Source of the DNA: Gammaproteobacteria bacterium
GTDB taxonomy: Bacteria; Pseudomonadota; Gammaproteobacteria; Pseudomonadales; Porticoccaceae
Direction of reading: 5' to 3'
Assembly: GCA_006227015.1 (NCBI GenBank)
Contig: SBGI01000103.1
Location: 1 to 13,309, forward strand
Length of the DNA stretch: 13,309 nt
Part shown: in pieces, positions 1 to 7,563 of the stretch
How positions within the stretch are numbered: position 1 is the stretch's first letter
Layout: every line of letters begins with the position of its first letter
Program-made: the position numbers and the translations under genes
The notes under the pieces: generated by a model
What the model was told of the DNA's origin: nothing
The model's database searches: none
Seen by the model: only the letters and a program-made list of their open reading frames with translations

Positions 1-335
1 TTGCGAATGGCCAGCTCATAGTCCTCGACCCCATAAACCGCTTTTTCGGGCGACACAATGTTGATGTAGGCCACGGCGTTGGCAATGATCACCACGTTAT
101 CCCTGGTGATTACCTCTTGTGACGGGATATCGAGAACAATGTCTTTGGTAGACACTTTGTAGGCCACCGTATCGACATAAGGAATGATGACGTTCAGGCC
201 GGGCGGCAGGGTTTTATGGTACTTACCCAGCCTTTGAACCACGTGCTTGCTGCCTTGGGAGACGATCCTGACACCCAGAGCAATTGTGATAACCACCAAC
301 AAAAGTAATGCAAAAACAACAATAGACCCTTCCAT
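1..335 (-). CDS. qmcA: SPFH/stomatin-like membrane protein, QmcA type (N-terminal 111 codons; cut by window edge)
   Basis: Reading the minus strand from the ATG at 335 gives an open frame to the window edge. An AAGGAGA ribosome-binding site sits 5 bases upstream (341-347). Residues about 3-22 form one hydrophobic membrane anchor. An SPFH (Band 7) domain follows, with the familiar stretches QGSKHVVQRLGKY, PGLNVIIPYVD and LDIPSQEVITRDN. These line up well with E. coli QmcA, which has LDIPSQEVISKDN. Proteins of this family oligomerise at the inner membrane and are thought to scaffold microdomains and sometimes proteases. An nfeD gene lies just upstream, as in the E. coli qmcA/ybbJ pair, which supports the call. 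A palindromic repeat occupies the nfeD-qmcA gap, so the two may not share one intact transcript. The C-terminal two thirds lie outside the window. Confidence 0.88.
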   Translation of the reverse strand, partial: MEGSIVVFALLLLVVITIALGVRIVSQGSKHVVQRLGKYHKTLPPGLNVIIPYVDTVAYKVSTKDIVLDIPSQEVITRDNVVIIANAVAYINIVSPEKAVYGVEDYELAIR

Positions 336-393
336 TTTGATCTCCTTTCAAGGGGCTTAATTTAATTCGTTCTTAATAGTCAGCCAATGCACT

Positions 394-541
394 TTAACAG
401 CCTGTTGAAAAACGTTTTTGAGGCCGGTTATGCAAGGCAACATTGGACGAAAAAGCGGAGCTTATAACTCATAAATGAGTATTTCGAGTTCAATGTTAAC
501 GACACAGAAGCCACGCAGATCGTTTTTCAATCGGCTGTTAA
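394..541. repeat. MITE-like palindromic repeat, 148 bases, TTAA at both ends
   Basis: The two ends are inverted copies of each other. The left arm (394-414) and the reverse complement of the right arm (521-541) agree at 19 of 21 bases: both read TTAACAGCC, two variable bases, then TTGAAAAACG. Further inward, AACATTG pairs with CAATGTT, and the centre holds ACTCAT-AA-ATGAGT, so the whole unit could fold as a long imperfect hairpin. It has no coding capacity. The outermost TTAA on each side could be a duplicated target or part of the repeat. The right-hand TTAA contains the nfeD stop codon. This is inferred to be a non-autonomous mobile or REP-like element; no transposase is present in the window. 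Confidence 0.7.
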
Positions 542-993
542 TCCAGCTTTACAACGATCAGGGTGTTACCGGAAAACTCCTTGATAAATACACGGTCACC
601 TACCGCAACATCCTGTTCACAGATAAATTCCCATTCGTCTGCACTCAGGATAGGAATCGCGAAGCGCACCACACCACGGCTTTCTCCTACGGGCGCTTTG
701 ATCACCTGCCCCGATTCTCCCACAGCCGCTTCCCGGGCGATCCCGGCTGTGGTTTTATCGATCATGCGGGGTTTGAAATACTTGAACCAGAGTATGGCAA
801 ACAGGCAGGATGCGACGATCCAGACAAGTAACTGCAGCGCCAGTGGCGACTCGGGAAAGGGCCACAGCACTACTCCCACCACCAGTGCTCCCAGCCCGAA
901 CCACAGGATGGTAAAACTGGGAACAAAGATTTCCATAATCACCAGCAGGATACCCAGTACCAACCAGTGCCAGGCCGCAAGTTCAAATTCCAT
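538..993 (-). CDS. nfeD: NfeD family membrane protein (short, YbbJ-like)
   Basis: This 151-residue protein begins at an ATG preceded by AGAGGAA about 8 bases upstream. The first ~75 residues contain two or three hydrophobic helices, with WHWLVLGILLVIMEIF near the start and a helix ending in FAILWFKYFKP. The rest is soluble, with GESGQVIKAPVGESRGVVRF and VGDRVFIKEFSGNTLIVVKL, the beta-barrel OB-like fold of the NfeD C-terminus. Length and layout match the short NfeD class (E. coli YbbJ, about 150 aa), which lacks the ClpP-like protease domain of long NfeD. Short NfeD proteins are typically encoded beside SPFH proteins and are thought to assist them, and an SPFH gene follows here. The stop codon lies in the terminal TTAA of the adjacent repeat, so the last codons may have been set by its insertion. 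The upstream small membrane gene ends 30 bases away. Confidence 0.85.
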   Translation of the reverse strand: MEFELAAWHWLVLGILLVIMEIFVPSFTILWFGLGALVVGVVLWPFPESPLALQLLVWIVASCLFAILWFKYFKPRMIDKTTAGIAREAAVGESGQVIKAPVGESRGVVRFAIPILSADEWEFICEQDVAVGDRVFIKEFSGNTLIVVKLD

Positions 994-1023
994 ATTGACA
1001 ATTCCTCTTGTGGAACGGCAACA

Positions 1024-1221
1024 CTAGCGGTCGCGCATCCGATTTAAAATATGTAATACCAGTGGCATCATCAGCAAGATGCCACCAGCCAACAGCAGAT
1101 AGTCGCCCAGAGCGCCCTCTTCCATCAAACCAAGAATGCCGATGGCAGCCAGTACCGCCCCGAACATGTCCAGCAGAATCAGGGACACAGGAATGTTAAA
1201 TTTCTTCTCCTTTGAGCTCAT
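1024..1221 (-). CDS. small two-helix membrane protein, uncharacterised
   Basis: The 65-residue frame runs from an ATG at 1221; an in-frame GTG at 1227 is the alternative start. A short charged N-terminus (SSKEKKFN) is followed by two hydrophobic segments, about residues 11-31 and 39-58, and a basic tail ending NRMRDR. The ribosome-binding site is weak for either start. The upstream DUF523 gene stops at 1228, so the two genes touch or overlap slightly, and nfeD starts 30 bases downstream. This spacing argues for a real, co-transcribed gene, perhaps translated by coupling. The sequence is Leu/Ile/Gly rich with a loop EEGALGD between helices, which predicts an integral inner-membrane hairpin. 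I do not recognise a named family. A role with the nfeD/SPFH membrane module is possible but rests only on position. Confidence 0.65.
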   Translation of the reverse strand: MSSKEKKFNIPVSLILLDMFGAVLAAIGILGLMEEGALGDYLLLAGGILLMMPLVLHILNRMRDR

Positions 1222-1227
1222 CAGCAC

Positions 1228-2172
1228 TTATACCAGGTTGCGCAATTTAAGCTCTTCAGGATAGGGGTTCATATACCAGGATTGATTGATGTAATCGTCC
1301 GGCACCTTCCGGAAATGGTGTCTGAGCAGGGTAATTGGCACGATGAGCGGGATTTCTCCCTGACGATAACGCTCGAACACCTCAACCAGCTCCTGTTTGT
1401 CATCGGCATCCAGCTGCTTCTTGAGATAGCCCTGGATATGCTGCAAGACGTTGACATGATTCTTTCGGCTTGCCACTTTTTTCAAAGTCGCCATCGCCAG
1501 GGCAATATAATCAGCAGCAACCTGGTCAAGGTTGTCATTGCGCGCCGTAGCCGCGATACGCCCCAGCTCTCTGGAACGGTCCTGATCATGGCTCATATAA
1601 ATTAATTTATGCCGGGCATGAAACTCTGTCAGTTTTTTAACAGTTAGCGCATTGGCGTATTCCGTTTGCCAGCGGTGGTAGATAAAAACTCGCTGCACGA
1701 AGTTTTCCCTCAACCCCGGATCACCCAGTCGACCTTCCTCTTCCATAGGCAAGAGGGGAAATTTTTCCATAATCGCCGCAGCGAACACACCACTCCCCTC
1801 AGGGTGGGGCATATTCTTATCGTTATAGACCTTGACCCGTTCCATGCCGCAACTGGGTGAGGCTCTTTTCACAATCATGCCGGAGCACTGTTCAATCAAA
1901 GGAAATTGCTCCCGACTGTAATTGACGAGCTGCTCTGTCACATCAAGCTCTGAATCCCGGCTACCTACCGCCCGGATACCACGGTCTGTTGCCAACAGCC
2001 TGATGGCCGGCCTGGGCACACCCAGTCCGATACCAACTTCGGGGCAAAAATGATGAAAGGAAAAGAAAGATGACAGGGTGCCATTGATATAGGCATCACG
2101 CTTGTGTCCACCATTATGGCGGACCTCCTCGCCCATCAGGCAGGCGCTAATACCAATTGGAATTTTTACCAC
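1228..2172 (-). CDS. DUF523-DUF1722 protein (YbgA-type; TudS-like N-terminal domain)
   Basis: The gene encodes 314 residues from a GTG at 2172, chosen because a GGGGG ribosome-binding site lies about 7 bases upstream; a TTG two codons earlier is the alternative. Residues about 4-150 are a DUF523 domain with ISACLMGEEVRHNGGHKRD, FCPEVGIGLGVPRP and RASPSCGMERVKVY. It carries cysteines at about 11, 43 and 108, spaced like the three that hold a [4Fe-4S] cluster in the thiouracil desulfidase TudS, which is also a DUF523 protein. A fourth cysteine is at about 96. The C-terminal half is DUF1722 (KLTEFHARHKLIYMSHD, then helical segments and NPYPEELKLRNLV), as in E. coli YbgA. A desulfidase-like or cluster-dependent activity is inferred from the N-terminal domain only; the role of the fused DUF1722 domain is unknown. 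The gene heads a tight run with the small membrane protein and nfeD. Confidence 0.85.
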   Translation of the reverse strand: MVKIPIGISACLMGEEVRHNGGHKRDAYINGTLSSFFSFHHFCPEVGIGLGVPRPAIRLLATDRGIRAVGSRDSELDVTEQLVNYSREQFPLIEQCSGMIVKRASPSCGMERVKVYNDKNMPHPEGSGVFAAAIMEKFPLLPMEEEGRLGDPGLRENFVQRVFIYHRWQTEYANALTVKKLTEFHARHKLIYMSHDQDRSRELGRIAATARNDNLDQVAADYIALAMATLKKVASRKNHVNVLQHIQGYLKKQLDADDKQELVEVFERYRQGEIPLIVPITLLRHHFRKVPDDYINQSWYMNPYPEELKLRNLV

Positions 2173-2178
2173 GGACAA

Positions 2179-2250
2179 CCCCCAGGACAGTTGGCCTAAC
2201 TATACCCTGTCTACAATTGAGGTTGTACCGTGCGGACCAATCCGCAATAC
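2179..2250 (-). promoter_or_regulatory. short intergenic region with hairpin and possible -10 for the DUF523 gene
   Basis: This gap separates the GGDEF/EAL stop from the DUF523 start. It has a perfect 6-base inverted repeat, TGCGGA-CCAA-TCCGCA (2231-2246). No T-run follows on the minus strand, so it is a poor terminator and could equally be an operator. Closer to the gene, the minus strand reads TATAGT (2199-2204), a fair -10 hexamer without a convincing -35 box. The DUF523 gene may therefore have its own promoter, but this is weakly supported. Confidence 0.3.
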
Positions 2251-4611
2251 TCAGCTGACCACTTTTAGATGTGGGGATTGCTCTCCATCTTCAGCTGCAT
2301 CCGCATTATTGATCAGCTTTGTGAATGAAGCCGCTTCCATGGGCTTATCAAAGTAATAACCCTGGAAATAATTACACCCCAGTTGTTTCAGGATGGCGTG
2401 CTGGTCTTCGGTCTCGACACCCTCTGCAATCACTTCCAAAGAGAGGATATGACAAAGCTTGATCACTGCCTTGACGATGGAATAGGTGTCTTTCGATGTG
2501 CTCAGATCGTTGATAAATTCACGGTCAAGTTTGACAAACTGCACTGGCAATTTCTGCAACATAGCCAATGACGAATAACCCGTACCGAAGTCATCCAGCG
2601 CGATGCGTAAACCAAAATCAATTAATTCCTTCAGCTGCCCGTGCACGCGATCAAGGTTGTTGATCAGGCTTTCCTCGGTAATTTCAAGCACCAGTTGATT
2701 GGGGCTAATACCGTGTTTTCTAATGGTTTCTTTCACCTGCTGGGCAAACTGTTCATCTTCAAACTGCTTCGGGCTGATATTGACGAAAATGGCACAGTCT
2801 GAACGCCACTTACCCTGATTTTTCCATTCCCGGATGTGTTCACAGACCGAGTCAAACACCCAGACACCGACTTCCGTCATCATGGGCAAAGAGGACATGA
2901 AGTCGATGAATTCACCCGCAGGCACAATTCGCTGTGAAGGTCTTTTCCAGCGCAACAGGGATTCTGCAAAGACAAGATCACCACCGGTATTGATCAACGG
3001 CTGAAAGTGCAATTCAAACTCGCCGTTCTCAATGCCCTGGCGCAGCTCCCTGATCATGGTGACACGGTATTCTGCTTCTACCGCCATTGAATCATCGTAG
3101 AAACTGAAACCTTTGCGACCATAATTTTTCACCTTGTACATGGCGAGGTCGGCCTGCTTGAGAAGGTCATTCGAGCTGTAATGGTTACCCCTGAACATGA
3201 CGATGCCACCGCTGACCTCGATTTCATATTCCAGACCTTCCTGCTTACAGGCGGTTTTACCCATTTCCATAATTTTATCGGCAATGGTCAACACCTTGGC
3301 CCGGGCTTCCTGGGGTTTTGAACCCAGGTCCTGAACCAGAATGACAAACTCGTCGCCGCCGAACCGGGCCACGACGTCTTCAGCACGTACTGCCTTGCGC
3401 AACAGCTCGGCGAAGTATTGCAATACCAGATCACCCACATGGTGGCCCTGGGTATCATTAATATCTTTAAAATGATCTAGATCGAGGAAGATCACCGCGC
3501 CGAATTGCTTATGACGTTGAGACCGGGAAATTGCACTATCCAGTTCTTCCATCATGCGGCGGCGGTTTGGCAACGACGTCAGCGTATCCACGGTTGCCTG
3601 CCGCTGAATGGTTTCCTTGGCGGTTACTTGAGAAGTTATATCTTCAACAAATGAGGCAACACCAATCAGCTTGCCATCCTTCAGTAAGGGCGTGTTGTGC
3701 CATTCGCAGATTTTAGTGGCCCCACTCTTGTCCAGCACTTCGTGGACACTTAGATTGCCCTCGATTTTTTTGCGCATCAACGCGTGCCACATGGACTTCG
3801 ACTTGTCTTGTGAGCTGGCGGGGACAAAAAAATCCGCATGCTTCCCGATCACTTCCTGTTTTGGGTAGCCAAACAGTTTTTCCGCACTGGGGTTCCAGTC
3901 GATAATGTGTTGATTCTTATCCCATTGAACGGCAGCCAGTGGTGCATTCTGCCAGTGTTGCTCAAAGAGATAACTTAATTCTGCCTGCTTCCGAGCCGAC
4001 TCCTCGCTGTTCATCCGCAAGGACACATTCTTTTCCAGCAATTGGTGCAGTTGAATCATGACGAAATAGAGCGTGGCCATATAGATAAGAGTGAACGCAG
4101 TAAAATAAAGACTGCCCTCATGGCCGGACAAATAGACTTGCACTGTACAGGGGAGTAGCACCATGGCCACGCTAATCAGTGAAGCCCGTATATTGTAATT
4201 GAACAGAATGCCGCTACTGGCCGCTGCACCGATAATGATGGAGAAATACAGCCAGTGGTCTGAGCCCTGGGCAAAAAACTGAATGACACTGGCCGTCGCC
4301 CAGATAATCCCCACGGCTATCGACAGTACCAGCGTCAGGTTATTGATATCCTCAACCAACCTGACATTCATACCCACAAATTTATAGGTTTCAGACAAGC
4401 GCCGAATAAACAGCCAGCCGCCAGCCAGAACACTGACTGCAAATACCGACCAAACCACCAAATGCCAGCTGATAAAATTACTGACCCAGGCAAACACCTG
4501 AACCAAGCAGAAACCCGCTGTCACGCCCAAACATATGGGCAAACGCTCAAGAAGTAATTGTGCAATCTCAAAGCGCGTCGACTGTGCTGCTAACTCTTCC
4601 GTGGTATCCAT
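2251..4611 (-). CDS. membrane-anchored PAS-GGDEF-EAL cyclic-di-GMP enzyme
   Basis: This is a 786-residue protein with an ATG start. About six hydrophobic helices occupy residues ~25-190. A PAS domain follows (~215-330, with IIDWNPSAEKLFGYPKQEVIG), then GGDEF (~335-505) and EAL (~525-770). The diguanylate cyclase motif is intact (RFGGDEF, 417-422), and an inhibitory-site RxxD (RAED, 409-412) lies five residues before it, so product inhibition is likely. In the phosphodiesterase domain the signature is E-S-L (550-552) instead of EAL, keeping the metal-binding Glu. The other key residues are present: N611, E646, DD at 673-674, K694, E730 and the final QG at 750-751. Both activities could thus be functional, and the sensory membrane and PAS regions probably set the balance. 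I cannot assign the membrane sensor to a named MASE family. The gene stands alone between two gaps, with a palindrome in its upstream region. Confidence 0.93.
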   Translation of the reverse strand: MDTTEELAAQSTRFEIAQLLLERLPICLGVTAGFCLVQVFAWVSNFISWHLVVWSVFAVSVLAGGWLFIRRLSETYKFVGMNVRLVEDINNLTLVLSIAVGIIWATASVIQFFAQGSDHWLYFSIIIGAAASSGILFNYNIRASLISVAMVLLPCTVQVYLSGHEGSLYFTAFTLIYMATLYFVMIQLHQLLEKNVSLRMNSEESARKQAELSYLFEQHWQNAPLAAVQWDKNQHIIDWNPSAEKLFGYPKQEVIGKHADFFVPASSQDKSKSMWHALMRKKIEGNLSVHEVLDKSGATKICEWHNTPLLKDGKLIGVASFVEDITSQVTAKETIQRQATVDTLTSLPNRRRMMEELDSAISRSQRHKQFGAVIFLDLDHFKDINDTQGHHVGDLVLQYFAELLRKAVRAEDVVARFGGDEFVILVQDLGSKPQEARAKVLTIADKIMEMGKTACKQEGLEYEIEVSGGIVMFRGNHYSSNDLLKQADLAMYKVKNYGRKGFSFYDDSMAVEAEYRVTMIRELRQGIENGEFELHFQPLINTGGDLVFAESLLRWKRPSQRIVPAGEFIDFMSSLPMMTEVGVWVFDSVCEHIREWKNQGKWRSDCAIFVNISPKQFEDEQFAQQVKETIRKHGISPNQLVLEITEESLINNLDRVHGQLKELIDFGLRIALDDFGTGYSSLAMLQKLPVQFVKLDREFINDLSTSKDTYSIVKAVIKLCHILSLEVIAEGVETEDQHAILKQLGCNYFQGYYFDKPMEAASFTKLINNADAAEDGEQSPHLKVVS

Positions 4612-4791
4612 TAGCCAGTACCTGTTTTTTCTATTCCGTTGATTCTAAAAAACTGATGATCTCAAAACTGCTTGAAATCGAAGTTTAACGACAAACGGCA
4701 TATATCAGGCGTAAACAGATGGCGAATTGTGAACCCGTTCACAAAGAAATTGTTCTTTTTTAGACAGTTACGGTGTCGACTCGGAAGAAGT
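4612..4791 (-). promoter_or_regulatory. upstream region of the GGDEF/EAL gene with 18-base palindromic operator candidate
   Basis: This 180-base spacer lies between rimI and the GGDEF/EAL gene. It holds a perfect inverted repeat with 8-base arms and a 2-base centre, TTGTGAAC-CC-GTTCACAA, at 4727-4744. On the minus strand a TGATATATG stretch lies about 20 bases past the palindrome and resembles an extended -10, but no good -35 partner is visible. That pattern would suit an activator- or repressor-controlled promoter. A 2-base loop makes an RNA hairpin unlikely, so a DNA operator for a dimeric regulator is the better reading. No clear rimI terminator is seen. Confidence 0.4.
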
Positions 4792-5250
4792 TTACTGAAA
4801 ACTGGAAAAATCCATGGCCATAAGAATAGCGTCTGCAGGTCCAGCTGGTGTCTGGTAGTAGTTTCGGCGTACACAGATTTCCACCAATCCAACGTCCTGA
4901 TACAGTTTTTGGGCGGGAAGGTTATCTGCACGCACCTCGAGAAACAGTCGCTCCGCTTTCACCTCCAGTAAATGGATCAACTGCTCCATTAACAAACGTC
5001 CAAATCCCCGACCCTGGCATTCCCTGGCTACGGCGATATTAAGGATTTCAGCTTCACCCGCCACCAGCGTGTAGATGGCGTAGCCCACCACTTGTGTCCC
5101 CTGGACAAGGGTCAGACAGCGGTGCTTTTCCAGACTTTCCTGAAACTCTTTTCGGCTCCAGGGGTGGGGCGTGACCTGCTGTTCGATGCTGGCAATGCAG
5201 TCCAGGTCGTCGGCAATCATGGGACGAATGATTGCGTTGACTTCACTCAC
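4792..5250 (-). CDS. rimI: ribosomal protein bS18 N-alpha-acetyltransferase RimI
   Basis: This is a GNAT-fold acetyltransferase of 152 residues (E. coli RimI has 148). The start is taken as the GTG at 5250, giving MSEVNAIIRPM. It overlaps the end of the upstream gene by 8 bases, and longer starts would only add unrelated N-terminal sequence. The acetyl-CoA loop is QGRGFG (79-84) after the beta-strand ILNIAVARE. The catalytic region has LEVRADN (E105) and Y117 in KLYQDVG, matching the Glu/Tyr pair of E. coli RimI, and the RimI-typical RRNYY follows at 128-132. RimI transfers an acetyl group to the N-terminal amine of ribosomal protein bS18 in the cytosol. The holD-rimI arrangement of E. coli, also with overlapping genes, appears to be kept here. 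It is probably the last gene of the leuA transcript. Confidence 0.92.
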   Translation of the reverse strand: MSEVNAIIRPMIADDLDCIASIEQQVTPHPWSRKEFQESLEKHRCLTLVQGTQVVGYAIYTLVAGEAEILNIAVARECQGRGFGRLLMEQLIHLLEVKAERLFLEVRADNLPAQKLYQDVGLVEICVRRNYYQTPAGPADAILMAMDFSSFQ

Positions 5251-6001
5251 GGGGCACCAACAGCTTTTGTAAAGTAGTCCAGGCAATCTGCTTGGATGAA
5301 ACACATCTCAACATGGTCTGCAGACTCGGGATCACCATTGCCCTGGCGCCGCCGGGTAAATCTTCTATCTCGCCCAGTACGTTTTCAAAGGTGGCCTGAT
5401 CATAAACACCCTGGTCACCGGCACTCTGGGACGGCAGGAACAAACTGGCCGGTAACTCACCCATTAATATCACCCAGAGGACACCGCACTTGCGAATCCT
5501 GGAATCCAGGAAAACGCTGAGCATGGATTTGGCACCCTGCAAATCTGCAGGCTCACCCGGAGTTAATGGCCAGTCAATATAGTCGGCTGTTGGCTTGTCG
5601 TTATCCAGACGACCAATGGCGCGCAACAGGTTATACAAAAGATCCAGCTCCTCCGGCAGTGGCACATTCCCCGGGGGAAAGGCATTGATTACCAGCAAAT
5701 CCTCACCAGACTGCCAACAGGCAACCCGAAAAGGATCTATAGATTGAATTGCCTCGGGCTCAACCACCGGAGTGCCGGCCTTTTCAATAGCCTCTGTACT
5801 GGCCGGCTTAACCACCTTGGCTTCCGGAGCCGTTTCCAGCACTTCCCGAACATCAACAATTTTTGACTGTGGCTGCGGTTGTGACTCTGGTTGTGTTTGT
5901 GATTCCATATGAAAGGGGATATCAACCGCCCCTTCGTCCCGGGAGCGATATTGCACAATTCCCAGGGCATCGAGATACCAGTCACGTAGATTTGCTGGCA
6001 T
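5243..6001 (-). CDS. holD: probable DNA polymerase III psi subunit, enlarged HolD-like protein
   Basis: The protein has 252 residues from the ATG at 6001; a GTG two codons earlier is the alternative, and AAAAGG lies just upstream of both. Three features suggest HolD. The N-terminus, RDWYLDALGIVQYRSRD...VDIP, parallels E. coli psi (RDWQLQQLGITQW, then a segment ending in AIP). The middle has a strand-rich LLVINAFPPGNVPLPEELDLLYNLLRAIG, like the psi core. The C-terminus, PSLQTMLRCVSSKQIAWTTLQKLL, resembles its final L..L...P..K...W..L helix. The gene directly precedes and overlaps rimI, as in E. coli. Psi bridges the clamp loader and the chi/SSB contact in the replisome. This copy is nearly twice the E. 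coli length (137 aa) because of a Gln/Pro/Ser-rich linker at about 33-48 and an acidic, Pro-rich stretch to about 90. The call rests on weak similarity plus synteny. Confidence 0.6.
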   Translation of the reverse strand: MPANLRDWYLDALGIVQYRSRDEGAVDIPFHMESQTQPESQPQPQSKIVDVREVLETAPEAKVVKPASTEAIEKAGTPVVEPEAIQSIDPFRVACWQSGEDLLVINAFPPGNVPLPEELDLLYNLLRAIGRLDNDKPTADYIDWPLTPGEPADLQGAKSMLSVFLDSRIRKCGVLWVILMGELPASLFLPSQSAGDQGVYDQATFENVLGEIEDLPGGARAMVIPSLQTMLRCVSSKQIAWTTLQKLLVPRE

Positions 6002-6015
6002 ATTCACGGGACCTT

Positions 6016-7563
6016 TTACACGCCGCCAAGCTGGGGATGGAGTCGATCTGGGCTTTCCAGCAGGTTGAGTGCGTTGAGATAAGCCCTGGCACTAGCGACA
6101 AGAATATCCGTATCGGCACCCTGTCCATTGACGATACGTCCGCCTTTCTCAAGACGAACAGTGACCTCACCCTGAGAATCCGTGCCTTCAGTAACAGCAT
6201 TGACAAGATAGAGCTTTAATTCCGCTTCACTTTTCGTCAGTTTCTCAATGGCTTTAAACACCGCGTCAACCGGTCCGTCGCCCTCTGCTGCGGAACGGTA
6301 ATTTTCACCTTTAAAATTGAGGGAAAGCTCTGCGTGGGGAGGCTGCCCTGTCTTCGAAATCACTTCCAGATCACCAAGAGTGATTTGCTCACCCGATGTT
6401 TCTCCAACCTGGATTTCCGAAACTAACGCCTGCAGGTCTTCATCGTAAATTTCGCGTTTTTTATCCGCCAACTCCTTGAAGCGCACAAATGCCTCATTCA
6501 GATCGGCCTTGCTGTCAAACTGAATGCCCAGCTCCTCGAGGCGTGCCGAAAATGCAGCCCGACCGGACAGCTTTCCAAGGACAATCTTGTTGGTGCTCCA
6601 GCCCACATCCTGGGCTTTCATGATTTCGTAAGTCTCCCGGAACTTGAGTACCCCATCCTGGTGAATACCGGATTCATGGGCGAAGGCATTCGCTCCGACG
6701 ATGGCTTTGTTGGGCTGTACCGGAAACCCGGTGATGCTCGATACCAGGCGGGAGGTGGGAACGATCTGGGTGGTATCAATACGCGTCTCCACCGGGAAAA
6801 TATCCTTGCGGGTGCGCACAGCCATCACCACCTCTTCCAAAGCTGCATTACCAGCCCGCTCCCCCAGACCATTAATGGTACATTCCACCTGGCGGGCACC
6901 TTTCATTACCGCTGCCAGAGAGTTGGATACCGCCAATCCAAGGTCGTTGTGGCAATGCACAGAGAAAACTGCCTTGTCAGCATTGGGAATGGTTTCAATT
7001 AACCGACCAATCGTGTTGGCATATTCTTCAGGGAAACCGTAGCCCACGGTATCCGGCAGGTTAATGGTGCCAGCACCGGCATCAATTACCTGTTCAATAA
7101 TGCGACACATGAAATCAAATTCGGAACGACTGGCATCTTCCAGGGAAAACTCGACATCGCCAACCATATTACGCGCCAGCTTCACCGCTGATACTGCTTG
7201 ATCCACCACCTGATCCGGGGTCATTTGCAGTTTGTATTTCATATGAATGGGCGACGTTGCAATAAACGTGTGAATACGCCCGGAATTGGCTTTTTTGAGC
7301 GCCTCGGCCGCTCGCTCCAGATCAAGGGGCATCGTCCTGGCAAGGCTGCACACGGTGGAATCCTTGACCGTTTCAGCAATGGTTTTGACCGCCTCAAAAT
7401 CACCGGGGCTGGAAACGGCAAACCCCGCCTCAATCACGTCCACGCGCAATTTTTCCAGCGCCTTGGCCACCCGAAGTTTTTCTTCCTTGGTCATGGAAGC
7501 GCCCGGACTCTGCTCGCCGTCGCGCAAGGTGGTATCAAAAATAACCAGGTGTTGCTTGTCCAT
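6016..7563 (-). CDS. leuA: 2-isopropylmalate synthase
   Basis: LeuA condenses acetyl-CoA with 2-oxoisovalerate, the first committed step of leucine synthesis. The 515-residue product (E. coli 523) starts at the ATG at 7563, with GGAG about 9 bases upstream; a TTG five codons earlier is less likely. The HMGL-like TIM barrel opens with [16 protein letters not shown], where the RD pair binds substrate and metal. It includes NLPDTVGYG and the metal-binding HCH of [18 protein letters not shown]. The linker and C-terminal regulatory domain, the family's leucine feedback site, run from about residue 385 to the end ([20 protein letters not shown] onward). All parts are full length with no frameshift. 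The holD-like gene begins 14 bases after the stop, so the two are probably co-transcribed. The 250-base upstream spacer contains repeat-like sequence and a weak promoter candidate. Confidence 0.97.
   Translation of the reverse strand: MDKQHLVIFDTTLRDGEQSPGASMTKEEKLRVAKALEKLRVDVIEAGFAVSSPGDFEAVKTIAETVKDSTVCSLARTMPLDLERAAEALKKANSGRIHTFIATSPIHMKYKLQMTPDQVVDQAVSAVKLARNMVGDVEFSLEDASRSEFDFMCRIIEQVIDAGAGTINLPDTVGYGFPEEYANTIGRLIETIPNADKAVFSVHCHNDLGLAVSNSLAAVMKGARQVECTINGLGERAGNAALEEVVMAVRTRKDIFPVETRIDTTQIVPTSRLVSSITGFPVQPNKAIVGANAFAHESGIHQDGVLKFRETYEIMKAQDVGWSTNKIVLGKLSGRAAFSARLEELGIQFDSKADLNEAFVRFKELADKKREIYDEDLQALVSEIQVGETSGEQITLGDLEVISKTGQPPHAELSLNFKGENYRSAAEGDGPVDAVFKAIEKLTKSEAELKLYLVNAVTEGTDSQGEVTVRLEKGGRIVNGQGADTDILVASARAYLNALNLLESPDRLHPQLGGV

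Noticed and set aside
475..1027. Two plus-strand frames of 118 and 154 codons across nfeD
   Set aside because: Both are shadows of nfeD and the palindromic repeat, and the nfeD frame has clear family motifs and a ribosome-binding site.
2231..2246. TGCGGA/TCCGCA hairpin as the terminator of the GGDEF/EAL gene
   Set aside because: The stem is only 6 pairs and no T-run follows it on the minus strand.
4662..4971. Frames of 89 codons (minus) and 99 codons (plus) around the rimI end and the GGDEF/EAL upstream region
   Set aside because: They overlap the rimI 3' end or regulatory sequence, have no recognisable domains and lack ribosome-binding sites.
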